Below, one piece after another: positions 1-6,627 of a stretch of 7,690 bases of DNA. The notes under the pieces are model-generated. The model was not told where the DNA came from and searched no databases. It saw nothing but the letters and a program-made list of their open reading frames with translations. This DNA is from Candidatus Zixiibacteriota bacterium (GTDB lineage: Bacteria; Blakebacterota; Blakebacteria; Blakebacterales; Blakebacteraceae): positions 1-7,690 of the forward strand of contig JAUVWC010000052.1 in NCBI GenBank assembly GCA_030604325.1, written 5' to 3'. How positions within the stretch are numbered: the stretch's first letter is position 1; the number at the start of each line of letters is the position of its first letter. A program made the translations under genes and the position numbers.

Positions 1-84
1 CCTGCGGATTGGGTTCCGCCCGCCCCACCCCGACCCCTAGCCAATATCGAGGTTCCTCCACCGGGGGAGGGGGAGATCCCATGA
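1..84 (+). CDS. Possible C-terminal end of an upstream gene (partial)
   Basis: Frame 1 is open from the left edge to a TGA at 82-84, which overlaps the lptC ATG at 81 in the ATGA pattern that also joins two gene pairs later in this cluster. The 27 visible residues begin PADWVPPAPPRP and are proline-rich, and I do not recognise them. In many genomes the gene before lptC is kdsC or kdsD (KDO biosynthesis), but nothing visible confirms that here. Frame 2 is also open until a TAG at 38-40, so the true upstream frame is uncertain. The call rests on the overlap geometry only. Confidence 0.28.
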   Translation, partial: PADWVPPAPPRPLANIEVPPPGEGEIP

Positions 85-758
85 CTCGGTTGCTGCTATC
101 TCTGCTGCTGTTCGTACTGACGGTAGGGACCGGCTGCGGCCGGGCACCTTACGTGGAGGACCTGGAAGCTGCCCCCCCTCCCCAGGGACCTCGTCCCGAC
201 TCGGAGCAATGGGATGCGGTCATACACCTTTTCGACCGGGGGCGAACCAAGGCTGTCATCGAGGCCGAATACCTGGCCGTGTTCGACCAGCCGAGGAACA
301 GCTATACGCACATGGATACGATGCAGGTCGACTTCTTCGATGAGGGAGGAGAAGCAGGAAGTCATCTGGAAGCCGATGCGGGTGAGATTCACGATCAGGA
401 GCGTGAGGGCCGGCGCCGGGTCAAGACTTGGGGTGGTGTGGTCCTTACGGGACAGGAGGGACAGACCGTCCGCGCAGATACACTCTGGTGGGATGAAGCA
501 GGTGACCGTGTGTATACAGATGGACCTGTCGAGGTGACAACCATCGAGGGCGAGCTGCTCCGCGGGATCGGATTTGAGTCTGATACACGCCTGGAGAATA
601 TGAAGATCTTCGAGGGAAGCGGTGTTTCCCCGCGTTGGGGTGAGTGGCTGGATGAAGAGCGCCGGGCCGAGTCGGAAACACTGCCGGACAGCACGGCGGC
701 CCCTGCCGACACGCTCCGTCCGCCGGCCCGCCCCGATACCACCCGGATACCGCCGTGA
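81..758 (+). CDS. lptC: LptC-like LPS export periplasmic protein, probable lipoprotein
   Basis: A 225-residue protein that resembles LptC, the inner-membrane-anchored periplasmic subunit that takes LPS from LptB2FG and hands it to LptA. Residues 4-15 are a short leucine-rich stretch followed by VGTGC, with Cys19 as a candidate lipidated residue; glycine at -3 makes the lipobox imperfect. Residues about 45-185 look like the LptC beta-jellyroll domain, including a ...VYTDGPVEV... strand (144-152), then GIGFESD (162-168) and IFEGSGV (176-182), the usual end of the family. The tail (186-225) is charged, then proline-rich, and lies beyond the normal domain; E. coli LptC is about 191 residues. The ATG at 81 was chosen because the signal sequence begins there and GGAGG (66-70) and GGAG (72-75) precede it; a TTG at 9 in the same frame has no such support. 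The end overlaps the next start by four bases (GTGA). Confidence 0.85.
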   Translation: MTRLLLSLLLFVLTVGTGCGRAPYVEDLEAAPPPQGPRPDSEQWDAVIHLFDRGRTKAVIEAEYLAVFDQPRNSYTHMDTMQVDFFDEGGEAGSHLEADAGEIHDQEREGRRRVKTWGGVVLTGQEGQTVRADTLWWDEAGDRVYTDGPVEVTTIEGELLRGIGFESDTRLENMKIFEGSGVSPRWGEWLDEERRAESETLPDSTAAPADTLRPPARPDTTRIPP

Positions 759-2260
759 CCCCTGCTTCTCGCTGGCCGACGGCCATTGTTGTGGCAGCCG
801 CTCTGGCCATATTTCCGGCACTGCCCATACTCCTCACCGATCACGGCCCTAGATGTGCGGCCATACAGCAGGAGGTGGGCGAACGGCCCCCCCCTCCACT
901 TGAGCTGCTCCATTTCGGGCAGCTGGATTACAGACTCATCCGCTCGGAACAGGGTGAGGAGCGGCGGATTTCTGTCCTCACCGATAGCGTGCTCTTCAGG
1001 CAGGGGGATCAGTATCTCCTCGCCGACCATGCCACCTTCATCGACCAGCAGGAGGAGGTAAGGCTGCGTGGAAGGGTGCGAGGGTGGGACCCTGCCTGGC
1101 GCTTGTGGGCCGACGAAGTGCTCTACCGGGGGAAGGATCGTGTCATTATCGCCACGGGCAACGTGCGGGCCGAGAGCCAGGAGAATGGCTCACAGGTCAC
1201 GGCCCGGCAGGTCAGGTTCGATCGAAACACAGGCGAGGGGATAGCCACCGGAAGCCCCCATCTCTACCAGCCGCCTGATGATTCGACCAGGGCAGCCACA
1301 GAAATCACAGGCAGAACTGGTTCCAGTCTGAAATTCCGCCGGGATGCGGGGTGGGCCGAGATCAGCGGAGGGGCAGAAGTGGTCCGTGGTGAGGTGGTCG
1401 TTCGAGGAGAATGGTTGCGGTTGGAGGATCAGCAGCAGTTGTTACTCGTGCGTGATAATGTACAGTTCGAGAAGGGGGGAATCAGCGCTTCCGGCAGCGA
1501 TCTGTCATGGAACGAGGATTCGGGTCTGGCCCGGCTGAAAGGTGATCCCCCGAGGCTGAACCGGCTGGCCGCCCGCGAGGAGAGCAGTCTTGATTCGGTC
1601 TGGATCACCATGACTTCAGACAGTCTCGATCTGAAGCTGAAAGATGATATACTCGAATCAATCCTGCTTTATGGCCCCGGAATAGTGACCACCGTTACCA
1701 TGCCTGCCCCCGGGAGCAGAGCAATGAGGCCCGACTCCACTTGGGTACTCGCCCAGCCGGAGCGTATGGTTCTGAAGGGACGTGACATAACCATTATCCT
1801 GGAAGAGGAACGTCTCAAGCACCTGGCGGCAATAAGAGCGGCCATGTATTACTGGCGGGAGGATGTGCCCGATCGACAGAGTGCGATGGGAGGGAACGAA
1901 CTGGACGTGACTTTCGAGGGGGGCGAACCGTCGGTTGTCGAGTCCCGCGGAAATGCGGTCACCAGGTATTTCGATAGCCTCGATGCAGAGGAATCGGGCC
2001 TCCAGCGGGCGATGGCGGCCCTCATTCGCTTGACGCTCGAAGACGGCGAGCTGAAGTGGGCGTACCTGGAAAATGGAAACGCCTGGTACTACGATGCAGT
2101 ATCGGTCAGCCAGGGTCTTGTGCCCATGGCGGTGCATCCCGATTCCATACAGGTCATGGCCAAGCGGCGGCCACCGGAACGTAGGTCGAAGAGAGAGGAT
2201 CCGTTTGAATCAGTCGCACGCCACACAATTCAGCGCAGAGGGTCTGGTAAAGATCTATAG
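755..2260 (+). CDS. Large OstA/LptA-like periplasmic protein
   Basis: A 501-residue secreted protein with the repetitive beta-strand pattern of OstA/LptA-type proteins, which form the periplasmic bridge carrying LPS to the outer membrane. Residues about 8-27 are a hydrophobic signal segment with no clear cleavage motif. Short repeated strand pairs of the type 'D...Y......ATGNV', '[19 protein letters not shown]' (205-223) and '[21 protein letters not shown]' (232-252, split by a turn) run through residues 75-265. A second, more divergent beta-rich part spans 280-460 and includes '[12 protein letters not shown]' (395-406). The C-terminus is basic. It is over twice the length of E. coli LptA (185 residues) and lacks the transmembrane barrel of LptD. 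The GTG start at 755 overlaps the lptC stop, so translation is probably coupled. The last 56 bases overlap lptB. The family is fairly sure; whether it acts as LptA or as an additional bridge protein is inference. Confidence 0.75.
   Translation: MTPASRWPTAIVVAAALAIFPALPILLTDHGPRCAAIQQEVGERPPPPLELLHFGQLDYRLIRSEQGEERRISVLTDSVLFRQGDQYLLADHATFIDQQEEVRLRGRVRGWDPAWRLWADEVLYRGKDRVIIATGNVRAESQENGSQVTARQVRFDRNTGEGIATGSPHLYQPPDDSTRAATEITGRTGSSLKFRRDAGWAEISGGAEVVRGEVVVRGEWLRLEDQQQLLLVRDNVQFEKGGISASGSDLSWNEDSGLARLKGDPPRLNRLAAREESSLDSVWITMTSDSLDLKLKDDILESILLYGPGIVTTVTMPAPGSRAMRPDSTWVLAQPERMVLKGRDITIILEEERLKHLAAIRAAMYYWREDVPDRQSAMGGNELDVTFEGGEPSVVESRGNAVTRYFDSLDAEESGLQRAMAALIRLTLEDGELKWAYLENGNAWYYDAVSVSQGLVPMAVHPDSIQVMAKRRPPERRSKREDPFESVARHTIQRRGSGKDL
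2191..2207 (+). promoter_or_regulatory. Ribosome binding site and TTG start of lptB
   Basis: GAGAGAGG at 2191-2198 lies six bases before a TTG at 2205-2207. The ABC domain needs a start just upstream of the EGLVKIY strand, and there is no ATG or GTG in frame nearby, so this purine-rich site decides the start. The site lies inside the 3' end of the OstA-like gene. Confidence 0.6.
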
Positions 2261-2945
2261 CCGGAGGCGGGTGGTGGATGAAGTCTCCCTCGACGTCGCG
2301 AAGGAGGAGATAGTCGGGCTGCTGGGGCCGAACGGGGCGGGGAAGACTACCACATTCTACATGATGGTCGGCCTGATACGACCCAGAGCCGGGCACATCT
2401 ATCTGGAGGGAGTGGACGTAACCTCACTGCCGATGTACAAGCGGGCCCGGCTGGGTGTGGGCTACCTGGCCCAGGAGGCCTCGGTTTTTCGCAAACTGAC
2501 AGTGGAACAAAACCTGTTGGCCATCCTTGAAACTTTCATGAACAGCCGCAAAGAGCGGCAGGATCGATGCGATGAGCTGTTGGAGGATCTTAAGCTGTCA
2601 CACCTGCGTAAACAGAAAGCCTATACGCTTTCCGGTGGAGAGCGGCGGCGCGTGGAGATCGCCAGGGCGCTGTCGACCGAACCTAACTTTATCCTGCTCG
2701 ATGAGCCGTTCACCGGTGTGGATCCGATAGCGGTCGAGGAGATTCAGGAAATCCTGAAGGGCCTCAAGAAGCGGGGACTGGGTGTACTGATAACCGATCA
2801 CAATGTTAGGGAGACCCTACACATTACAGACCGGGCCTACATAATGAGTGAGGGGAAGATCCTGGTTTCGGGGGACGCGGAAAGTCTGGTTGACGACCCG
2901 ATCGCCAGAAAGGTGTATCTGGGCCAGCGTTTCACCCTCACCTGA
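2205..2945 (+). CDS. lptB: LptB, LPS export ABC transporter ATP-binding protein
   Basis: A 246-residue cytoplasmic ATPase that powers LPS extraction from the inner membrane with LptF and LptG (not in this window). All ABC motifs are visible in order: Walker [11 protein letters not shown]-loop YLAQE, signature [15 protein letters not shown], Walker [14 protein letters not shown] and the switch histidine in [10 protein letters not shown]. The C-terminal [12 protein letters not shown] closely matches the characteristic LptB ending (VYLGxxF), which separates it from LivG/LivF-type ATPases of the same superfamily. The length matches E. coli LptB (241). The start is TTG at 2205, overlapping the previous gene by 56 bases; a longer reading from 2073 would add residues unlike the family. 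It ends with tandem in-frame stops TGA TAA (2943-2948). Confidence 0.95.
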   Translation: MNQSHATQFSAEGLVKIYSRRRVVDEVSLDVAKEEIVGLLGPNGAGKTTTFYMMVGLIRPRAGHIYLEGVDVTSLPMYKRARLGVGYLAQEASVFRKLTVEQNLLAILETFMNSRKERQDRCDELLEDLKLSHLRKQKAYTLSGGERRRVEIARALSTEPNFILLDEPFTGVDPIAVEEIQEILKGLKKRGLGVLITDHNVRETLHITDRAYIMSEGKILVSGDAESLVDDPIARKVYLGQRFTLT

Positions 2946-3011
2946 TAAACACTCGGCCAACATGGCCTCGAATAACTTGAATGGGGCGGTGGGTGGCGGT
3001 AGATTGATAAT
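2946..3011 (+). promoter_or_regulatory. lptB-rpoN gap with a weak possible promoter
   Basis: This is the larger of only two gaps. It holds a small inverted repeat, GGCCA-aca-TGGCC (2954-2966), with no T-run after it, so it does not look like an intrinsic terminator. TTGAAT (2977-2982) and TAGATT (3000-3005) are 17 bases apart and each match four of six bases of the sigma-70 consensus. If used, this promoter would start transcription almost at the rpoN ATG. The Shine-Dalgarno region before rpoN is poor (GGCGGT, about 11 bases away). The assignment is speculative. Confidence 0.22.
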
Positions 3012-4397
3012 ATGAAGCTTATCCAGGAAATGAGGCTGGAGCAGAGGCTGTCCCCCCAGCTCATCCAGTCGTTGAAGCTTCTCCAGCTGCCCACGCTGGA
3101 ACTGGAGCTTGTTCTCAAGCAGGAGCTGGAGACCAACCCTCTCCTTGAAGAGATTCCCACCGCCGAAGTCTCTCCGGAACAGGCCATGCGTGAGGTGAGG
3201 AAGGACTCCGCTGACCAGTTCGACGAACAGCAGTGGCGGGAATTGCTCACCGACGCCAGCGACAGCGGATGGCGGGGTTTCCGGCCGGACTCGAGTCGGG
3301 AGTTTGACGAGCTTCCCCAACCGGCGGAGGTCGGCCTGCAAGAGCATCTTCTCGGCCAGCTTCACCTTACCGAATTAAAAGAAGAACAGCTCCCCATCGG
3401 GGAGGAAATCATTGGGAGTATCGATGAAGACGGCTATCTCACAGCAAGCCTGGAGGATATAGCGGCGGCTACTGGCTGTAGTGTAGAGGAAGCAGGGGAG
3501 GTCCTGGCCGTTATACAAACGTTTGATCCTACCGGAGTGGGAACGCGTGATTTGGGCGAGTGCCTCGCCGTCCAATTGAGGGAGATGGGCCTCGAAAACA
3601 CGATCTTCATGGCTATTGTGGAGGAACATCTCGAGGATCTGCAGCACCACCGCTATCCGGCTATTGCCAAGGCACTGGATATCTACGAATCGGATGTTCA
3701 GGAGGCGGTGGAGGAGCTTGCCCGACTGAATCCGAAGCCTGCTGCCGGAGTGTTCGGCACGGCGGCTAGAACCATCATCCCCGATCTCATCGTAGAGAAA
3801 GTCGACGGGGAGTATATGGTACTCTTCAACGACAGCAGCCTGCCGCGACTTAGAATCAGCAATCTGTACAAGGAGATCCTGGCCAAGGATTCCGAAGCCA
3901 ACAAGGAAACAAGGGACTACGTCCTCGATAAGCTGAACGGAGCCCGTTGGTTAATGCGCTCCATCCAGCAACGCCGTTCCACGATGCTGAAGGTGATGGA
4001 GTATATAGTGAAGGCACAGTACGAATTCCTGGAACACGGGCTTCTTCATCTCAGGCCGATGAAACTGCAGGAAGTTGCAGATGCAATCGATATGCACGTG
4101 AGCACGATCAGCAGGGTCACCAACGGGAAATATGTTCAGACTCCACAAGGAGTGTCTGAATTGAAGTATTTCTTCGGCGGCCGGATCGAGAACAGGGAGG
4201 GCAGGGATGTATCCACCAAGGCGATAAAGGAGCGCATCGAGCGTCTGGTGGCGGATGAAGACGGTCTCAAGCCGCTGAGCGATCAGAAGATCGCCGAGGC
4301 TCTGCAACAAGAGGGTTTTGAAATAGCCCGGAGAACGGTTGCCAAATACCGCGACAAGATAGGCATCCTACCCGCCCGCTATCGCAGGCAGTACTGA
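3012..4397 (+). CDS. rpoN: RNA polymerase sigma-54 factor RpoN
   Basis: A 461-residue sigma-54, which directs core RNA polymerase to -24/-12 promoters and depends on AAA+ activators. The N-terminal activator-interacting region (residues 8-47) has the usual leucine/glutamine-rich form, QRLSPQLIQSLKLLQLP then LETNPLLEE. An acidic linker follows to about 105. The core-binding domain (about 105-300) contains DEDGYL (138-143), FDPTGVGTRDLGECL (171-185) and LNPKPAAG (239-246). The DNA-binding part includes ARWLMRSIQQRR (311-322), a helix-turn-helix around 350-370 (LQEVADAIDMHVSTISRVTN) and the diagnostic RpoN box ARRTVAKYR at 439-447, close to the C-terminus. It is slightly short for the family because the linker is short. 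The start is ATG at 3012; an in-frame TAG at 3000-3002 rules out anything longer. The lptB-rpoN-hpf order is widely conserved. Confidence 0.97.
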   Translation: MKLIQEMRLEQRLSPQLIQSLKLLQLPTLELELVLKQELETNPLLEEIPTAEVSPEQAMREVRKDSADQFDEQQWRELLTDASDSGWRGFRPDSSREFDELPQPAEVGLQEHLLGQLHLTELKEEQLPIGEEIIGSIDEDGYLTASLEDIAAATGCSVEEAGEVLAVIQTFDPTGVGTRDLGECLAVQLREMGLENTIFMAIVEEHLEDLQHHRYPAIAKALDIYESDVQEAVEELARLNPKPAAGVFGTAARTIIPDLIVEKVDGEYMVLFNDSSLPRLRISNLYKEILAKDSEANKETRDYVLDKLNGARWLMRSIQQRRSTMLKVMEYIVKAQYEFLEHGLLHLRPMKLQEVADAIDMHVSTISRVTNGKYVQTPQGVSELKYFFGGRIENREGRDVSTKAIKERIERLVADEDGLKPLSDQKIAEALQQEGFEIARRTVAKYRDKIGILPARYRRQY

Positions 4398-4409
4398 GTG
4401 TTCACCCGT

Positions 4410-4435
4410 ACTCCCATCCAATTGGGAAAAGGAGT
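4410..4435 (+). promoter_or_regulatory. Hairpin that could mask the hpf ribosome binding site
   Basis: In the 47-base rpoN-hpf gap, AAAAGGAG (4427-4434) is the likely hpf ribosome binding site, ten bases before the ATG at 4445. ACTCC (4410-4414) is exactly complementary to GGAGT (4431-4435), so the site can be paired. A competing pairing, TCCCA (4412-4416) with TGGGA (4423-4427), would leave GGAG free. The complementarity is visible; regulation by it is inference. No intrinsic terminator or sigma-54 promoter is seen in this gap. Confidence 0.3.
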
Positions 4436-4444
4436 TTCGGGCTG

Positions 4445-4786
4445 ATGAAGACGAGTCTTACTGCTCGGCACTTCAGTATTGACGATAAAGTACGAAACTA
4501 CGCCATTGAGTCGATGGAGGGACTTAAAAAATATTTTGGACGTATCGTGGGAGTTCAGATGGTTCTTTTGAAGGAGAAGGAACGTTGGGGCGCCGAGCTT
4601 ATCATAGGCGTGCCGGGGGAGACGCTTACGGCGGTGAGCCATGACGACAAACTATTTACGGCGATAGACGACGCGGTTTCGAAAGCTGAACGCCAACTCA
4701 AGAAGTACAAGTCGAAGGTGAAACACGAAAAGGACCGGCGCGAGGCGAAGCAGCATGGAGCTGTACCCGGCAGGCGCCGATATTGA
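4445..4786 (+). CDS. hpf: Ribosome hibernation-promoting factor, short type
   Basis: A 113-residue member of the HPF/YfiA (RaiA) family, which binds the 30S decoding region in stationary phase and helps to store inactive ribosomes. The family signature is clear: the N-terminal strand SLTARHFSIDDKVRNYA (4-20), a helix ending LKKYF (27-31), the strand AELIIGVPG, and the C-terminal DDKLFTAIDDAVSKAERQLKKYKSK (67-91, given here in full only to show the conserved AID and QLKKYK parts). It lacks the second dimerization domain of long HPF, so it is the short form; a basic tail (92-113) follows. ATG 4445 is preceded by AAAAGGAG. The 3' end overlaps hprK by 32 bases if hprK starts at 4755. Its place directly after rpoN is the conserved one. 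Confidence 0.93.
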   Translation: MKTSLTARHFSIDDKVRNYAIESMEGLKKYFGRIVGVQMVLLKEKERWGAELIIGVPGETLTAVSHDDKLFTAIDDAVSKAERQLKKYKSKVKHEKDRREAKQHGAVPGRRRY

Positions 4787-5768
4787 TTTCAGCATGAGCC
4801 AGAGAGAACTCACAGTACAGCAGCTCGTTGAGGATAATAAGGATATTCTCAAACTGGCATGGGCCGCAGGCCGTTCCGGGGCCAACAAACTCATAACTAC
4901 CAATGATGTCTGCCGGCCGGGCCTGGCTCTGGCGGGCTTCTTCGATCCTTTCCCCTATCATCGGGTACAGATCCTCAGCAAAGTCGAGTTCAGTTACCTG
5001 GACAGCTTGAGTGAGGAAGAGCGTATGAACTCGATGTTTACGCTGTTCTCCTACGATATACCGATGGTCATCTGTGCTGCGGGTAACACAATGCCCGAGT
5101 GGGCCATCGAAAGGGCGGATGAAAAGCAGATTCCCGTTCTATTGAGCGAGCACTCCAGCCCGGTGGTGGCCCACCTGCTCAGCGAGTATCTGGATGATTG
5201 GTTTGCTCCGACCACGGTAGTGCACGGCACCCTGGTGGACGTCTACGGCGTCGGCCTGCTTTTTACCGGCAAGAGCGGCGTCGGCAAGAGTGAGATTGCC
5301 CTCGATCTGGTAGAGAGGGGACACAGACTGGTTGCCGACGATGTAGTCACCCTGACCCGGACCGCTCGGGGCATTCTTAACGGCACCGGCAACGAGCTTC
5401 TGACTCATCACATGGAGATCCGGGGCATCGGGATCATCGACGTTCAGGGCATCTTCGGCATCCAGTGCATACGTCTCAAGAAACGGGTGGAGGTAGAGGT
5501 CATACTGAAGGAGTGGGACGATGTAGAAGAGATGGACCGTCTTGGCATGGAAGAACGGACTACCGAATTCCTGGGAGTGCAGATCCCGCAGGTAATCCTT
5601 CCCATCGTTCCAGGCAAGAACATCACCGTGCTGGCCGAGACCATTGCTTTGAATCATCTCATGAAGATCAGTGGTATGAACGCCGCACAGACACTGAACG
5701 AGAAGCTGCTGGAGCGGATGGAGAGGAAGAGCCGCGCCCGCCTGGAGCTGGGCGAGGACTACGAATGA
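4755..5768 (+). CDS. hprK: HPr kinase/phosphorylase HprK
   Basis: A 337-residue bifunctional enzyme that phosphorylates a serine of HPr with ATP or pyrophosphate and reverses this by phosphorolysis. The N-terminal domain shows RPGLALAGFF (54-63). The catalytic domain has the conserved HGTLVDVYG with His157, the P-loop GKSGVGKS (172-179), VADD (193-196), the family signature EIRGIGIIDV (221-230), and PGKNITVLAETIALN (286-300) near the C-terminus. All key residues appear intact. Two starts are possible: ATG 4755 has GAGG (4742-4745) nine bases upstream, whereas ATG 4794 lacks a good ribosome binding site but gives the usual family beginning, MSQRELTVQQLV. I list the longer form; the extra 13 residues may not be translated. 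Its substrate HPr is not in the window. The stop overlaps the next start (ATGA). Confidence 0.95.
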   Translation: MELYPAGADIDFSMSQRELTVQQLVEDNKDILKLAWAAGRSGANKLITTNDVCRPGLALAGFFDPFPYHRVQILSKVEFSYLDSLSEEERMNSMFTLFSYDIPMVICAAGNTMPEWAIERADEKQIPVLLSEHSSPVVAHLLSEYLDDWFAPTTVVHGTLVDVYGVGLLFTGKSGVGKSEIALDLVERGHRLVADDVVTLTRTARGILNGTGNELLTHHMEIRGIGIIDVQGIFGIQCIRLKKRVEVEVILKEWDDVEEMDRLGMEERTTEFLGVQIPQVILPIVPGKNITVLAETIALNHLMKISGMNAAQTLNEKLLERMERKSRARLELGEDYE

Positions 5769-6136
5769 TTCATGGGGTGGTATACACGCACGCGGATCTG
5801 GGGATGGCTTTCTGCGAAGCCATAGAATCCATGATGGGTCCCCAGCAGGGGCTGGTTGGTATGAGCAATCAGGGATTGAGCAGTGAAGGGATGCTCGCGG
5901 CCCTCGAGGAGGCCGTGGGAGCCGGTGCCGACGGTGCCATCGTCTTCACCGCGCTTCATGGAGGATCGTGCTGGCAAACAGCAGAACGGCTGAGCAGGCA
6001 GCGCCCGAACGTCCAGCACCTGACAGGAGTGAATCTCCCCATGCTGCTGGCTTTTATTAACAAGCGCGAATCTACCGAACTGGAGTCCCTTGCTGAAGCG
6101 CTGACCGAGTACGGTTGCCAGGGGATCAGAACATGA
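5765..6136 (+). CDS. PTS mannose-family EIIA-like protein, atypical active-site loop
   Basis: A 123-residue single-domain EIIA of the mannose family, which accepts phosphate from HPr on a histidine and passes it to EIIB. The predicted phosphohistidine is His9 in VVYTHADLG, matching His10 of E. coli ManX. The second active-site loop reads TALHGGSCW (62-70), where E. coli has VDTWGGSPF: the conserved aspartate (E. coli Asp67) is replaced by Ala63 and the proline by Cys69, while GGS is kept. GVNLPMLL (88-95) is the usual family strand. GAGGA (5754-5758) supports the ATG at 5765, which overlaps the hprK stop by four bases. A longer reading from 5465 would lie inside hprK and is rejected. Family membership is firm; normal catalytic phosphotransfer is less certain. 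Confidence 0.88.
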   Translation: MIHGVVYTHADLGMAFCEAIESMMGPQQGLVGMSNQGLSSEGMLAALEEAVGAGADGAIVFTALHGGSCWQTAERLSRQRPNVQHLTGVNLPMLLAFINKRESTELESLAEALTEYGCQGIRT

Positions 6137-6627
6137 GCCTCCTCATGGTCCGCATCGATGATCGCCTTATCCATGGGCAGGTGACGCAGGGCTGGGGAAG
6201 TGTGTTGCATCCGGACCGGTACGTCGTGGTAAATGATTCGGCGGCATCGAGCCAGTGGGACCGTGAGCTGTATGAGGCCTCTGCCCCGGAGGGTACTTCC
6301 GTGGTCGTGCTGGAGATGAGCGAGGCCGCTACTTCCCTTCAATCGTGGCTTGACTGCGAAGAAGACGTTATAGTCCTCGTAGAAAGTCCCCGGGATGCAC
6401 TTCGGTTATACGAGACGGGGCTTTCATTTGAATCGCTGAACGTGGGAGGATTGCACTTCAAGGAGGGCCGCAGGCGCATACTTCCATTTGTGTGTGTGAA
6501 TGAGGAGGACATCAAGGCGCTGGAGGCTCTCCAGGATTGTGGCGTTGAAATCGAGTGCGCCGACGTTCCCGGATGTGAGCGAAAGGACCTTTTTAAATGG
6601 TTTGGCAACGCGGCCAGCGGGAACTGA
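6133..6627 (+). CDS. PTS mannose-family EIIB protein
   Basis: A 164-residue EIIB of the mannose/fructose/sorbose family, which takes phosphate from EIIA on a histidine and normally gives it to a sugar bound by EIIC/EIID. The active site RIDDRLIHGQV (7-17) is intact with His14. The typical later motif SLNVGGLHFKEGRRRI (101-116) and the VNEEDIKALEAL segment (122-133) are also present, and the length fits a complete single domain. ATG 6133 follows AGGGG (6120-6124) by eight bases and overlaps the EIIA stop (ATGA); the slightly longer reading from 6115 has no advantage. No EIIC or EIID gene follows: the next gene encodes an MCE-domain protein and overlaps this one by 31 bases. The phosphate acceptor after EIIB is therefore unknown. 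Confidence 0.92.
   Translation: MSLLMVRIDDRLIHGQVTQGWGSVLHPDRYVVVNDSAASSQWDRELYEASAPEGTSVVVLEMSEAATSLQSWLDCEEDVIVLVESPRDALRLYETGLSFESLNVGGLHFKEGRRRILPFVCVNEEDIKALEALQDCGVEIECADVPGCERKDLFKWFGNAASGN

Noticed and set aside
96..1030. Long open frames on the minus strand opposite lptC and the OstA-like gene (96-821, 395-1030, 445-837)
   Set aside because: They are antisense to genes with clear domains, have low-complexity Arg/Ser/Pro/Gly-rich translations, and show no recognisable motif. Such antisense frames are expected in GC-rich coding DNA.
2954..2966. GGCCA-aca-TGGCC inverted repeat after lptB as a terminator
   Set aside because: The stem is five pairs with a three-base loop, and no T-run follows.
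2817..3365. Minus-strand open frames across the lptB end and rpoN start (2817-3365, 2837-3250)
   Set aside because: They cover the diagnostic N-terminal region of rpoN in antisense, and their translations resemble no family.
4398..4444. Sigma-54 (-24/-12) promoter in the rpoN-hpf gap, as autoregulation would predict
   Set aside because: No GG-N10-GC element with flanking TGGCAC/TTGC similarity is present in this gap or the lptB-rpoN gap.
5139..5657. Minus-strand 172-codon open frame within hprK
   Set aside because: It is antisense to the HprK P-loop and signature motifs, with no domain and no ribosome binding context.
5465..5764. N-terminal extension of the EIIA gene into hprK
   Set aside because: The added residues are low-complexity and lie out of frame within the conserved HprK catalytic domain. 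ATG 5765 has its own GAGGA and gives the exact family start.
6115..6132. Upstream start of EIIB adding MPGDQN
   Set aside because: The ATG at 6133 has the better spaced AGGGG site, overlaps the EIIA stop as ATGA, and gives the normal family start just before the RIDDRLIHGQV motif.
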